A DNA stretch of 64,000 nucleotides from NCBI GenBank assembly GCA_019745325.1, contig JAIETK010000016.1:1-64000 (forward strand), in the 5' to 3' direction. The translations under genes were made by a program, and so were the position numbers. This document shows, piece after piece, positions 27,777 to 36,543 of the stretch (its first letter is position 1; each line of letters starts with the position of its first letter). The notes below the pieces were generated by a model, which did no database searches, was not told where the DNA came from, and saw only the letters and a program-made list of their open reading frames with translations. The DNA comes from Nitrosomonas sp. Its GTDB lineage: Bacteria; Pseudomonadota; Gammaproteobacteria; Burkholderiales; Nitrosomonadaceae.

Positions 27777-28881
27777 ATGGAAGCTGAACGTATTAATGCA
27801 TTATCGAATCAACTCGCGGATCTCGGTGACCGGACCAAAGAATTACGGAGGTTTCTTTGACTTCGAGAACAAGCAGACAAGACTGAGCGAACTGTCATTA
27901 TTGCTTGAAGATCCGGCTATTTGGAACGATAGCAAGCGAACCGAGGAAATCGGCCGCGAGAAAAAATCATTGGAAGACACGGTGCTTAATCTGGAATCCA
28001 TCGATCAGCAATTGCAGGATGCGCGGGAATTGTTTGAGCTGGCCAAATCGGAAGAAGATGAGCCGGCGCTTGAGAGTATTGCGGTTGATGTCGGGAATGT
28101 AGAAAAAGCCGTCGCAGGCTTGGAATTCAGGCGGATGTTTTCCGGCCCGATGGATTCGAATAATTGTTTTCTCGATATACAATCCGGTTCCGGTGGAACC
28201 GAAGCGCAAGACTGGGCGGCAATGCTGGAACGTATGTACCTGCGCTATTGCGAGAGGCAAGGGTTGCAAGTGGAAGTCATGGAGGAATCACCAGGAGATG
28301 TCGCCGGCATCAAAAGCGCAACGTTAAAGGTGACCGGCGACTACGCTTACGGATATTTACGCACGGAAACCGGGGTGCACCGCTTGGTGCGAAAATCGCC
28401 TTTTGATTCCGGTAATCGCCGTCATACTTCGTTTGCAAGTGTGTTTGTGTATCCGGAAGCGGACGATAATATCGAAGTTGAAATTAACCCCGCCGATTTA
28501 AGGATCGACACATTCCGTGCCTCGGGAGCGGGGGGGCAGCATATCAACAAGACGGATTCGGCCATTCGTATCACGCACAATCCAACCGGGATCGTGGTTC
28601 AATGCCAAAGCGGACGTTCGCAGCATCGCAACAAAGCGGATGCGTTGGCGATGTTGAAATCGCGGTTGTATGAAGCGGAATTGCGTAAACGCAATGAAGA
28701 AAAACAAGCGGTGGAAGATTCCAAAACAGATATCGGCTGGGGTCATCAAATTCGATCGTACGTTTTGGATCAATCGCGAATCAAGGACTTGCGCACCAAT
28801 GTCGAGGTTGGAAATACCCAAAGCGTGCTGGATGGCGATTTAAATGGTTTTATCGAAGCAAGCTTGAAGCAGGGTGTTTGA
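27777..28881 (+). CDS. prfB: Peptide chain release factor 2 with programmed +1 frameshift
   Basis: Terminates translation at UGA and UAA. Reading starts at the ATG at 27777; after 27 codons an in-frame TGA (27858-27860) stops it, and a +1 shift at CTT-TGA-C continues as [12 protein letters not shown] through to 28881. The shift site has the usual parts: an internal Shine-Dalgarno (CGGAGG) just upstream, then TTT CTT TGA C. Low RF2 lets ribosomes shift, giving autoregulation. Total 367 aa. The RF2 codon-recognition SPF ([13 protein letters not shown]) and GGQ ([15 protein letters not shown]) motifs are intact. The longest ATG frame in the shifted phase (27796) is not the real start. Confidence 0.97.
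27849..27861 (+). promoter_or_regulatory. RF2 programmed frameshift site
   Basis: AGG TTT CTT TGA C, preceded by CGG to give a GGAGG internal Shine-Dalgarno. The in-frame TGA followed by C is a weak terminator, and CTT can re-pair in the +1 frame (TTT). E. coli has AGG GGG TAT CTT TGA C; only the middle codons differ. Confidence 0.95.
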
Positions 28882-29004
28882 TAAAGTTTGCCTGGACCAT
28901 TGATAAGTCGCTAGGTGCGAGATAAGCCGCAGTTTATGAAATTCTGAAAATCCGGCAAAGATACGGTAGCATAGCGGCATTTTAAACACCGCAAAGATTT
29001 TACT

Positions 29005-30228
29005 ATGCCAGTTAATATTCCCTCTTTATCTCCTGAACAATTGTTGCCCGTTGCGGGTGTAACGCTTGGCATTGCCGAAGCCGGTATCAAGAAACCCGGG
29101 CGCAAGGATTTGCTGGTGATGGCATTGGCCGAAGGCGCCCAAGTTGCTGGTGTATTTACACAGAATCGTTTCTGCGCGGCGCCAGTGATCGTGGCAAAGC
29201 GGCATCTGGCCCAGTCGGTGCGGGCGTTGGTGATTAATACCGGCAATGCCAATGCCGGTACCGGAGAACCGGGCATGGTTCATGCGCAAACGACCTGCGC
29301 AGCATTGGCCAAACTACTCAGTTTGGCTCCGCAACAGGTGTTGCCTTTTTCAACCGGCGTGATCATGGAACCGTTGCCGGTGGAACGGATTATCCAAGGA
29401 TTGCCCGCTGCTGTGAGGGATTGCAAAGCAGATAACTGGTTCCATGCCGCGCATGCGATCATGACCACCGATATCGTGCCGAAAGCGGCGTCAAGGCAAG
29501 TGCAAATCAAGGGCAAAACCATCACGATTACCGGTATCGCCAAAGGTTCCGGCATGATCCGCCCGAACATGGCGACGATGCTCGGCTATGTTGCGACCGA
29601 TGCGGCGATCACGCAACCGTTGTTGCAGAAGCTGGTGCAGCACGCAGCGGATCGTTCTTTCAATCGCATCACCGTGGATGGCGATACCTCGACCAATGAT
29701 GCCTTCATCGTTATCGCAACCGGAAGAGCGGGTAATAAGGAAATTTTCAATCCCCATACCGAAGAATTCTGTTTGCTGCAGGATGCGATTACCGGGGTGG
29801 CGGCAGAGCTTGCGAAAATGATCGTGCGTGACGGCGAAGGCGCAACCAAATTCATTACAGTACAAGTCGAAGGCGGCAGAAGCAAGGACGAGTGCGCCAA
29901 AGCGGCTTATGCAATCGCGCATTCACCGCTGGTCAAAACCGCCTTTTTTGCGTCCGATCCGAATTTGGGCAGAATTCTCGCGGCGATCGGTTATGCCGGT
30001 ATCGAGGATTTGAATGTCGATGGTATTCAACTGTATCTGGACGATGTGCTGGTGGCGGAAAAAGGCGGCCGGGCAGCGGATTATCGCGAAGAGGATGGTC
30101 AGCGCGTAATGAATCAGGCGGAGATCGTTATCCGTGTTGTGCTGAATCGCGGAAATGCTTCGACCACGGTGTGGACCTGCGATTTCTCCTATGATTACGT
30201 GAAGATCAATGCAAGCTACCGCAGTTGA
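29005..30228 (+). CDS. argJ: Bifunctional ornithine acetyltransferase/N-acetylglutamate synthase
   Basis: Recycles the acetyl group in arginine synthesis. It is made as a precursor that self-cleaves before Thr191 in [13 protein letters not shown]; that site is intact. Other family segments: [23 protein letters not shown] and [15 protein letters not shown]. Length 407 aa, start [13 protein letters not shown] typical. Confidence 0.97.
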   Translation: MPVNIPSLSPEQLLPVAGVTLGIAEAGIKKPGRKDLLVMALAEGAQVAGVFTQNRFCAAPVIVAKRHLAQSVRALVINTGNANAGTGEPGMVHAQTTCAALAKLLSLAPQQVLPFSTGVIMEPLPVERIIQGLPAAVRDCKADNWFHAAHAIMTTDIVPKAASRQVQIKGKTITITGIAKGSGMIRPNMATMLGYVATDAAITQPLLQKLVQHAADRSFNRITVDGDTSTNDAFIVIATGRAGNKEIFNPHTEEFCLLQDAITGVAAELAKMIVRDGEGATKFITVQVEGGRSKDECAKAAYAIAHSPLVKTAFFASDPNLGRILAAIGYAGIEDLNVDGIQLYLDDVLVAEKGGRAADYREEDGQRVMNQAEIVIRVVLNRGNASTTVWTCDFSYDYVKINASYRS

Positions 30229-30246
30229 TGGCTGGTAGAAAATACG

Positions 30247-31113
30247 ATGAGTGATTGGGATAAATGGTATCAGCGCGCGAACCAATTATTGGATCGTTTG
30301 GAAGCGTTTTTGCCGCAAGCCGCCCCGGAACCGGATTGGCAGGCATCGGCGGCTTTTCGCTGGCGGCGCCAGGGGAATTCCGGGTTCATCGAAGCAGTGG
30401 CGCATCCGCACCGTATTGCGCTCGAAGCATTACGCGGCATCGAACGGCAAAAGCGCCGTATCGACCAGAATACGCGGCAGTTTGTGCAAGGCTTGCCGGC
30501 GAATAATGTGCTGTTGACCGGCGCGCGCGGCACCGGTAAGTCATCGTTGATCAAGGCATTATTGAATCGGTACGCGACAGACGGTTTGCGTTTGATCGAG
30601 GTGGAGAAGCATCATTTGATCGATTTGCATGATATCGTGCAAAAGATTTATCAACGTCCGGAGCGGTTCATTTTGTTTTGTGACGACTTGTCGTTTGAAA
30701 CCGACGAGCCTGGGTACAAAGCGCTGAAAGTGGTATTGGACGGCTCGATCGCGACGGTTTCCGACAATGTGCTGATTTATGCGACATCGAATCGCCGCCA
30801 CATGGTGCCGGAATTTATGCGTGACAATCTCGACACGAAGCATATCGGCGAGGAGGTGCATCCGAGCGAAGCAATCGAAGAGAAGATTTCGCTGTCGGAA
30901 CGCTTTGGCTTGTGGGTGTCGTTTTATCCGTTTAATCAGGATGAATATCTGGATATAGTGCGGTACTGGCTGGGTTATTTCGGTATAGCCAGAATGACCG
31001 AACGAGCTCGCACCGAGGCATTGCAATGGTCGATTGAACGCGGTTCGCGCAGCGGGCGGGTAGCTTGGCAATTTGCACGGGATTTCTCCGGGCGGCAGAA
31101 AACGCGGCATTAG
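30247..31113 (+). CDS. DUF815 AAA-like ATPase, 288 aa
   Basis: P-loop ATPase: Walker A GARGTGKSSL at about residues 93-102, Walker B FILFCDDLSFE near 140-150 and a sensor-1-like IYATSNRRHMVPEFMRDN. The DUF815 family is widespread and of unknown function. It lies 18 bases after argJ and 12 before the mutT-thiE fusion, an arrangement common in betaproteobacteria, so all three are probably one operon. Confidence 0.9.
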   Translation: MSDWDKWYQRANQLLDRLEAFLPQAAPEPDWQASAAFRWRRQGNSGFIEAVAHPHRIALEALRGIERQKRRIDQNTRQFVQGLPANNVLLTGARGTGKSSLIKALLNRYATDGLRLIEVEKHHLIDLHDIVQKIYQRPERFILFCDDLSFETDEPGYKALKVVLDGSIATVSDNVLIYATSNRRHMVPEFMRDNLDTKHIGEEVHPSEAIEEKISLSERFGLWVSFYPFNQDEYLDIVRYWLGYFGIARMTERARTEALQWSIERGSRSGRVAWQFARDFSGRQKTRH

Positions 31114-31125
31114 CGGCGGAAACAA

Positions 31126-32103
31126 ATGGAAGCCAGTGCCCAGAACGTTATGCATGAAACCCGTGTTGTGGAAGTTGTTGCCGCAGTGATAATACAAGCG
31201 GATGGACAGTTTCTGCTGGCGCAACGGCCGGAAGGAAAGGTTTATGCCGGTTATTGGGAATTTCCCGGCGGTAAGGTAGAACCGGGTGAATCGCCGATGC
31301 ACGCGCTGGAACGCGAGTTGTGGGAGGAACTGGCGATCCAGGTCCGGCTTGCTTATCCATGGATCACGAAAGTTTTTGAATACCCGCACGCGACGGTCCG
31401 GTTGAATTTTTTTCGTGTGGTGGCGTGGGAAGGCATGATGATACCCAGAGAAAACCAGAGCTTGTGCTGGCAGCTGCCGCAACAAGTGACAGTCGCTCCG
31501 GTTTTACCCGCGAACGATTCGATTCTACGGGCGCTGTCACTGCCACCGGTTTATGCCGTTACGAATACTTCCGGAATAGGTATTCAACCGGCTTTGGATA
31601 AGATCGAACGAGCACTGTCGCAAGGCGTACGTTTATTGCAAATCCGTGAAAAACAGATGGCGAAGGCGGAATTAAAGAAATTTGCGGGGGATGTGTTGTC
31701 GATGGCGCATCGTGCGCAAGCAAAAGTTCTGATAAATGGCGATCTGGCGTTGGCGCGCGAGCTTGGCGCGGATGGCGTGCATTTGACCGCATCGCAACTG
31801 ATGGCTTTGCCGTCTCGGCCCGATCCGGCTGATGGATTGTGCGGCGCGTCTTGTCATAATAGTGAAGAGCTTTTTGCTGCAGAACGGCTGGGTTTGGATT
31901 TTGCTGTGCTGGGGCCGGTGCAGCCGACCTTGACACATCCCGGCATGCCGCCCTTGGGCTGGCGCAGGTTTGCTGCCTTGATTCGCGGCTATTCGTTACC
32001 GGTTTATGCGTTGGGCGGATTATGTTCAGCCGATCTGACGGTTGCGCAGGAATTCGGCGCGCATGGTACTGCGATGATGCGCGGTATCGGGGAGCCGAAT
32101 TAG
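31126..32103 (+). CDS. mutT: MutT Nudix hydrolase fused to ThiE-like domain
   Basis: Two-domain protein of 325 aa. Residues 10-140 are a MutT-type Nudix domain that hydrolyses 8-oxo-dGTP; the Nudix box is GKVEPGESPMHALERELWEELAI, with Ala replacing the usual Gly near its end. Residues 145-325 are a thiamine-phosphate-synthase-like barrel (VRLLQIREKQM, LGADGVHLT, VLGPVQPTLTHPG, VYALGGL) that probably lacks full ThiE activity. Such fusions are known in beta- and gammaproteobacteria; the purpose of the second half is unclear. A second ATG at 31150 is also a possible start. Confidence 0.9.
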   Translation: MEASAQNVMHETRVVEVVAAVIIQADGQFLLAQRPEGKVYAGYWEFPGGKVEPGESPMHALERELWEELAIQVRLAYPWITKVFEYPHATVRLNFFRVVAWEGMMIPRENQSLCWQLPQQVTVAPVLPANDSILRALSLPPVYAVTNTSGIGIQPALDKIERALSQGVRLLQIREKQMAKAELKKFAGDVLSMAHRAQAKVLINGDLALARELGADGVHLTASQLMALPSRPDPADGLCGASCHNSEELFAAERLGLDFAVLGPVQPTLTHPGMPPLGWRRFAALIRGYSLPVYALGGLCSADLTVAQEFGAHGTAMMRGIGEPN

Positions 32104-33224
32104 AGAATGCGGCTGACGTAAACCGCGACCTGGTTTCTGCCGCCTTCCTTGGCTTCATAAAGAGCCTTATCCGCGCTATCGAGCAAGGTTGAGCAGATAA
32201 AATCCACATCATGTTGCTGCGCGGTTAACAACCCTCGCAGACTGGCCATTCCGATTGAAACTGAAACTCTAAATTGTTTATTCAGAAAACTCATAGGGGT
32301 GGAACATATCGCCAAACGCAAGCGTTCCGCGATTTCGTGCGCTGCCTGCAAGGTGGTGGAAGGTAACGCGACAACGAATTCCTCACCGCCATAGCGCGCT
32401 ACGATATCGCACGATCTAACTTGTTCTTTGATCAAGCTGACCATGCGCCGCAGTACCAAGTCACCGGTTTGATGCCCATAGGTATCGTTTATTTTCTTGA
32501 AATAATCGACATCGAGAAACATGCAGATCAGATCGTCGTCCCAGCGCACACATCGGGCGATTTCGTCTTTAAATCGCAGATCAAAGTAGCGCCGGTTGTA
32601 TGCTTGCGTGAGTACATCCTGATAACTGATTTCCTTTAATCTTTGTTGATTGAGGCAATTCTCTACTGCCACTGCCGTCATCGCCGATAATTTCTGCAAA
32701 AACAGTGTCCCAACGCCTTCTTGGTAACGATGCGGATCATGGCTAAGCATTAATAACGCACCGATGACTCGATCGCTGCGCAGCAGGGGCAAAAATGCAG
32801 CACTCCGGATTTGATTCTTGGCTTTCAAATTGGCGATCATCCATGGGTATTTCTTGAGCGCATCCACTCCTAGCAAGGGACGGTTTACCAGCGATTGGAT
32901 GATTTCCGCGTCTTTTAAGGTATCGAGTATCTGTAGCTTGTTTTCAAGTTGTAAGCGCACTTCTTCATCCCGGTCAAAAAATAATCGTTCAGTGTCTTTA
33001 TGATGATCGATGAGGCATAACACCACATCCAATAGCTGAAAACGGGAAACAATCTGAGACAACAACAAATCGCGCAATTGTTTGGGTGTGCTGGCGCCGA
33101 TGATTTCAAAACCAAATGTTTCATATAACTCTTGTTTCTTTTCATTGGCTCTGGCCTGCTTCAGCAGTTGATCCAGCTTGCGCTGAAGTTCCTGGTTCTG
33201 ATCGTAGATTGATTCATTCATCAT
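32100..33224 (-). CDS. GAF-GGDEF diguanylate cyclase, 374 aa
   Basis: Synthesises cyclic di-GMP. An N-terminal coiled coil (residues 8-35), a GAF/DUF484-like sensor domain (about 40-200) and a GGDEF domain (210-370) are visible. The active motif is GGEEF in DIVARYGGEEFVVAL, with an RxxD inhibitory site (RSCD) five residues before RYGGEEF. DVLTQAYNRRYF and FLDVDYFKKINDTYGH are intact, so it should be active and product-inhibited. No membrane segment. It overlaps the yacG stop by 4 bases (ATGA), which couples the two. Confidence 0.93.
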   Translation of the reverse strand: MMNESIYDQNQELQRKLDQLLKQARANEKKQELYETFGFEIIGASTPKQLRDLLLSQIVSRFQLLDVVLCLIDHHKDTERLFFDRDEEVRLQLENKLQILDTLKDAEIIQSLVNRPLLGVDALKKYPWMIANLKAKNQIRSAAFLPLLRSDRVIGALLMLSHDPHRYQEGVGTLFLQKLSAMTAVAVENCLNQQRLKEISYQDVLTQAYNRRYFDLRFKDEIARCVRWDDDLICMFLDVDYFKKINDTYGHQTGDLVLRRMVSLIKEQVRSCDIVARYGGEEFVVALPSTTLQAAHEIAERLRLAICSTPMSFLNKQFRVSVSIGMASLRGLLTAQQHDVDFICSTLLDSADKALYEAKEGGRNQVAVYVSRIL

Positions 33225-33409
33225 GTCGACTCAGTGCTTGTGTTATCTTCGGGATTGGTCTGAGAATCTGGAACGCGGTAGGATTCTTGTGCCCATTGCG
33301 ACAGATCGTTTATCTTGCAGCGTTCGGAACAGAATGGCCGGAAAAGGCTGGAAGTTTCCCAAGCGACAGGCTTACCGCATTGCGGGCAGTTAACGATGCG
33401 TTGTCGCAT
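33221..33409 (-). CDS. yacG: DNA gyrase inhibitor YacG
   Basis: 62-residue zinc protein; ligands Cys8, Cys11, Cys27 and Cys31 (CPQC and CSERC) with the family RPFCSERCKINDLSQWAQESYRVP. Known to bind GyrB and inhibit gyrase in E. coli. Usually follows coaE; here it is followed by a diguanylate cyclase instead, and coaE is not in the window. Confidence 0.93.
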   Translation of the reverse strand: MRQRIVNCPQCGKPVAWETSSLFRPFCSERCKINDLSQWAQESYRVPDSQTNPEDNTSTEST

Positions 33410-33764
33410 GGTAGCAAGCTTTTAGGTTGGTTGGTAATCGCGGCTTTTCCTTGGGGAAACACAGATTACTTACCTGCGTCAGCGATTTGCTGCGTTGGGT
33501 GGCATCCGGAAGCTCACTGATCTTTATGGAATGTCTCATTTCCTTGACTTGACTTCATCCGACTTGCATCTCGTTTTGGATACCGATTTATTCTGCATTT
33601 CCTTCGATTTATTGGAGAAAAACTTTCAAACTAATAGTCATGAACCCTTGGGGTGAAGAAATGACGGGTTTATGAGGTAATTTACCACCTATTTTACAAA
33701 AATTTTACATTGATTATTTTAAACTTTTACACATGCGTTTTATACATTCCTAAAGGTTGCTATC
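33410..33764. other. Divergent intergenic region before the sigma-factor operon
   Basis: 355 bases with no credible gene; open frames here are shadows. A short hairpin (TTTCC-TTGG-GGAAA) occurs near 33448. A weak sigma-70-like promoter for the downstream operon is TTTACA at 33693 and TATTTT at 33715, 16 bases apart. A six-codon frame (ATG at 33733 to TAA at 33753) ends over the sigma-factor ribosome binding site AAAGG; this might be chance. Confidence 0.35.
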
Positions 33765-34331
33765 CTGGCTACTCGACAAGAACTTTCAGATTTTCTGGCT
33801 GCAACCGAGAGGCGCGCCTATAAGCAAGCCATGTTTGCGGTTCATGATGAGCAGGCTGCATTGGATATCGTACAGGATTCGATGATGAAACTGACGGCGA
33901 ACTATGCTGCGCGGCCCGCTGAGGAGCTACCGCTGTTGTTTCAACGCATTCTGCAAAATACCATTCGCGATTTCTACCGCCGGCAAAAAATCCGCACGCT
34001 TTGGACTACGCTCTTTTCTGCGTTCACGCCCAAGGATCAGGATAAGAATCAGGAAGAGTTCGACATTCTCGAAACGCTGCAAGTTAAACAAGATTCCAAT
34101 GACCCGGAAGCTCAAATTGAGAAAACACAGCTCATTGCTTTAATTGAGGAGTCGCTCCAAATTCTCCCGCCTCGTCAACGCGAAGCCTTTATATTGCGTT
34201 ATTGGGAAGAAATGAGTTTAGCGGAAACGGCTATCATTATGAAATGTTCGGAAGGAAGTGTTAAAACACATTGTTCCCGTGCAGCTCATTCTTTAGCTAC
34301 AATACTCAAAGCAAAAGGAGTGGAATTATGA
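33765..34331 (+). CDS. RNA polymerase sigma factor (ECF-like, sigma-70 family)
   Basis: Region 2 (ALFAV-type start, HDEQAALDIVQDSMMKL, LLFQRILQNTIRDFYRRQK) and region 4 (LQILPPRQREAFILRYWEEMSLAETAIIMKCSEGSVKTHCSRA) are complete. The first ATG (33831) would remove about 22 residues of region 2. The frame upstream (LATRQELSDFLAATERRAYKQA) matches the family start, where MATRQEL or MASRQEL is expected. No ATG, GTG or TTG lies between the in-frame stop (33720-33722) and 33831. I therefore place the start at CTG 33765, eight bases after AAAGG; ATC 33762 is the alternative. Shares ATGA with the DUF3619 gene. A role in regulating an unknown regulon with that partner is inferred. Confidence 0.82.
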   Translation: MATRQELSDFLAATERRAYKQAMFAVHDEQAALDIVQDSMMKLTANYAARPAEELPLLFQRILQNTIRDFYRRQKIRTLWTTLFSAFTPKDQDKNQEEFDILETLQVKQDSNDPEAQIEKTQLIALIEESLQILPPRQREAFILRYWEEMSLAETAIIMKCSEGSVKTHCSRAAHSLATILKAKGVEL

Positions 34332-34699
34332 ACGAGCATGAATTTGGGAAGAAAGTTGTCACGCTGTTGGATCAAAGTACCAACGAGACCATAAAGCAAA
34401 GTACTTTGTACCGGCTGCAATCCGCTCGCCGGGCTGCATTGGAACAATGTGAACCTGAATCATTGAAGCTAATCAATTCCGGTCGTGGCAATTCGGTGTA
34501 TGGACGGTCCGGTGGCCATCATGATGCCGGGAAGCTGTTATTATTATTGACCGTGCTATTTATTTTTATGAATGTTTTTCTTTCGCAATTTTTTGAACAC
34601 GATAATAACATGGCTATTGATGTTCAAATCTTGGCTGATGAATTGCCGGTTGATGCCTACATAGACAATGAGTTTGAGGAATGGCTGGATATCGATTAA
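34328..34699 (+). CDS. DUF3619 family membrane protein
   Basis: 123-residue protein with one membrane helix (about residues 69-86, KLLLLLTVLFIFMNVFLSQF), a cytosolic N-terminal half (FGKKVVTLLDQSTNETIKQSTLYRLQSARRAAL) and an acidic C-terminal tail in the periplasm. Overlap with the sigma factor by 4 bases and the single-helix architecture suggest an anti-sigma-like regulator, but the family has no proven role. A strong AAAGGAG ribosome binding site precedes the ATG. Confidence 0.8.
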   Translation: MNEHEFGKKVVTLLDQSTNETIKQSTLYRLQSARRAALEQCEPESLKLINSGRGNSVYGRSGGHHDAGKLLLLLTVLFIFMNVFLSQFFEHDNNMAIDVQILADELPVDAYIDNEFEEWLDID

Positions 34700-35058
34700 T
34701 AGTGCTCTGCGGTTTGTATTTGTTTTTTACTTTAGAGGCTGTTGCTGAACCTAGCAGACCGCGGTGGAAAGAGTTAACTATTCAGCAGCAGCAAATTCTG
34801 GAACCACTGGCGGAATTCTGGGATGATATGGAATCCGCCCGGAAGAAAAAGTGGCTAGGCGTTGCAAGGCGATACCCTAATATGAATCCGATTGAACAAC
34901 AGCGCGTTCAATCACAGATGCAAAGCTGGTATTTACTAACCGCTGAGCAGCGAAAGCAGGCAAGGGAACGATTCAGGAAGTTGGAGCAACTGCCTGTTCA
35001 AAAACGTCAAGAGATCAAGCAGCGTTGGTACGAGTACGAGCAATTACAGCATAATTAA
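34681..35058 (+). CDS. DUF3106 family secreted protein
   Basis: 125-residue protein with an N-terminal signal peptide (residues 1-22, cleaved near AVAE) and a highly charged helical body: RPRWKELTIQQQQILEPLAEFWDDM, MNPIEQQRVQSQMQSWYLLTAEQRKQARERFRKLEQLPVQKRQEIKQRW. The repeated W-x-x-L and RQxAR pattern defines DUF3106; function unknown. It overlaps the DUF3619 gene by 19 bases. It would act in the periplasm. Confidence 0.8.
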   Translation: MAGYRLIVLCGLYLFFTLEAVAEPSRPRWKELTIQQQQILEPLAEFWDDMESARKKKWLGVARRYPNMNPIEQQRVQSQMQSWYLLTAEQRKQARERFRKLEQLPVQKRQEIKQRWYEYEQLQHN

Positions 35059-35114
35059 AAGAATACTTTAAATCCCGGTATCAGCAGAGAGCGGTTTTGT
35101 GCAAAGGCTTTTTT

Positions 35115-36470
35115 CTATTTTCCTATGCAAAAGCGGGAAAAAATTTCACCCAATAAATCGTTGGCAGTAAATTCTCCGGTAATGGATGATAGGGCAGCTT
35201 GCGCGAGCCGTAATTCTTCTGCAAGGATTTCCAGTTGATTTTCCCGCATAGTCACTGATTGTGCATTCGTAACATGTGTTTGGGCCAGCTTCAAAGCTTC
35301 GAGATGACGCTGTCTGGCCATGAATAAACCTTCTCCCGCATGATTGAATTGCCACCCCGCCAGATCCAGTATTTTCTCGCGCAACAGGTCGATTCCTGCT
35401 CCGGTTTTCGCGGAAAGATAAATAATGAGTCCATTTTCCAGTTCATTAACTTCAGGCTGCTGGTGAATTAAGTCAATTTTATTGAATATCGTGATTTGCG
35501 GTTTACCGCTTGGAAGAAACTGCTGAATGGGATCCGCGGAATTGATCGGACGCTGATTAATGTCAATCAAGTAAAGCACCATATTGGCACTGTGAATTGC
35601 GGCATGCGTGCGTTCGATACCCTTTTGTTCGACAATATCATGGGTTTCTCTGAGTCCGGCTGTATCAATGATATGAATCGGGATTCCGGCGATGCTAATG
35701 GTGCGCTGAATGGAATCACGGGTCGTGCCGGGAATGTCGGTGACTATGGCTGCTTCTTCTTGCACCAACTGATTAAGCAAGCTCGATTTTCCTGCATTCG
35801 GGGCTCCCACAAGCGCGATCCGGATACCTTCTTGCAACATGTTTCCTTGCTGTGCTGACAGCGTTATCTGCTCCAGTTTTTGATGAATTTGCATCAGTTT
35901 TTCGTCAATTCCCAGGGCATCCAAGTTCTCGGTCTCATCTTCGGGGAAATCCAGAGTTGCTTCAATGAGCATGCGCAGCGTAATCAGTGCATTGACTAGC
36001 TCGTGTATCTTGGTTGAGAAATTACCTTGTAAAGAGCCCATCGCACATCGGGCGGCTTCGTTTGTGCTGGCCTCGATAATGGCAGCAACACTTTCAGCTT
36101 GAACTAAATCAATTTTATGATTGAGATAAGCCCGGAGCGTAAATTCGCCGGGTTGCGCTAGACGTGCTCCGGCTGCAAGACAGTTTGTAAGCAGTAAATT
36201 CATCACAGCGGGGCCGCCATGACCTTGCAGTTCCAGCACATCTTCACCGGTATATGAATGGGGCGCCGGGAAGTAGAGCGCAATGCCTTGGTCAACGATG
36301 TGACCTTCAGTATCCAGAAAATTGCTGAAGCTGGCGAAGCGTGGTTTTGGAAGCTTACCGAGTATTACTTTGGCAAGTGTTGTTAGATCCTTGCCAGAAA
36401 TGCGAATTACCCCGATTCCACCGCGGCCGGGTGGAGTTGCAATGGCGGCAATGATTTCAGTGCTAACGAT
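35115..36470 (-). CDS. mnmE: tRNA modification GTPase MnmE
   Basis: With MnmG, installs the carboxymethylaminomethyl group at U34 of certain tRNAs. Contains the N-terminal folate domain (IAAIATPPGRGGIGVIRISG), a central G domain with P-loop GAPNAGKSSLLNQL, DIPGTTRD and DTAGLRE, and the C-terminal FCIGK catalytic motif. The GTG at 36239 lies inside the gene: the frame continues without break for 77 more conserved codons. No ATG, GTG or TTG exists upstream in frame. A GGAG sits seven bases before ATC at 36470, which would give 451 aa, the usual length. The start codon is therefore either AUC or affected by an indel: an out-of-frame ATG lies at about 36493. Confidence 0.9.
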   Translation of the reverse strand: MVSTEIIAAIATPPGRGGIGVIRISGKDLTTLAKVILGKLPKPRFASFSNFLDTEGHIVDQGIALYFPAPHSYTGEDVLELQGHGGPAVMNLLLTNCLAAGARLAQPGEFTLRAYLNHKIDLVQAESVAAIIEASTNEAARCAMGSLQGNFSTKIHELVNALITLRMLIEATLDFPEDETENLDALGIDEKLMQIHQKLEQITLSAQQGNMLQEGIRIALVGAPNAGKSSLLNQLVQEEAAIVTDIPGTTRDSIQRTISIAGIPIHIIDTAGLRETHDIVEQKGIERTHAAIHSANMVLYLIDINQRPINSADPIQQFLPSGKPQITIFNKIDLIHQQPEVNELENGLIIYLSAKTGAGIDLLREKILDLAGWQFNHAGEGLFMARQRHLEALKLAQTHVTNAQSVTMRENQLEILAEELRLAQAALSSITGEFTANDLLGEIFSRFCIGK

Positions 36471-36496
36471 TAAATGACTCCGAAGACTGCATCCGC

Positions 36497-36533
36497 AAAA
36501 AATAAGGCCGGTTATTCAGAAGATCAACCGGCC
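36497..36533 (-). terminator. Rho-independent terminator after yidC
   Basis: Inverted repeat GGCCGGTT (36506-36513) and AACCGGCC (36526-36533) with a 12-base loop; on the minus strand it is followed by TTATTTTTT. It lies between yidC and mnmE, so mnmE either needs its own promoter or relies on read-through. Confidence 0.85.
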
Positions 36534-36543
36534 ATGCAGAGTG

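Noticed and set aside
30559..31485. 308-aa minus-strand frame opposite the DUF815 gene and start of mutT
   Set aside because: It lies antisense to two conserved genes and has no familiar domain or ribosome binding site.
31559..32212. 217-aa minus-strand frame opposite the ThiE-like domain
   Set aside because: It is antisense to a conserved domain and has low-complexity composition.
33116..33520. 134-aa plus-strand frame over yacG
   Set aside because: It is antisense to yacG and the start of the diguanylate cyclase, with no recognisable features.
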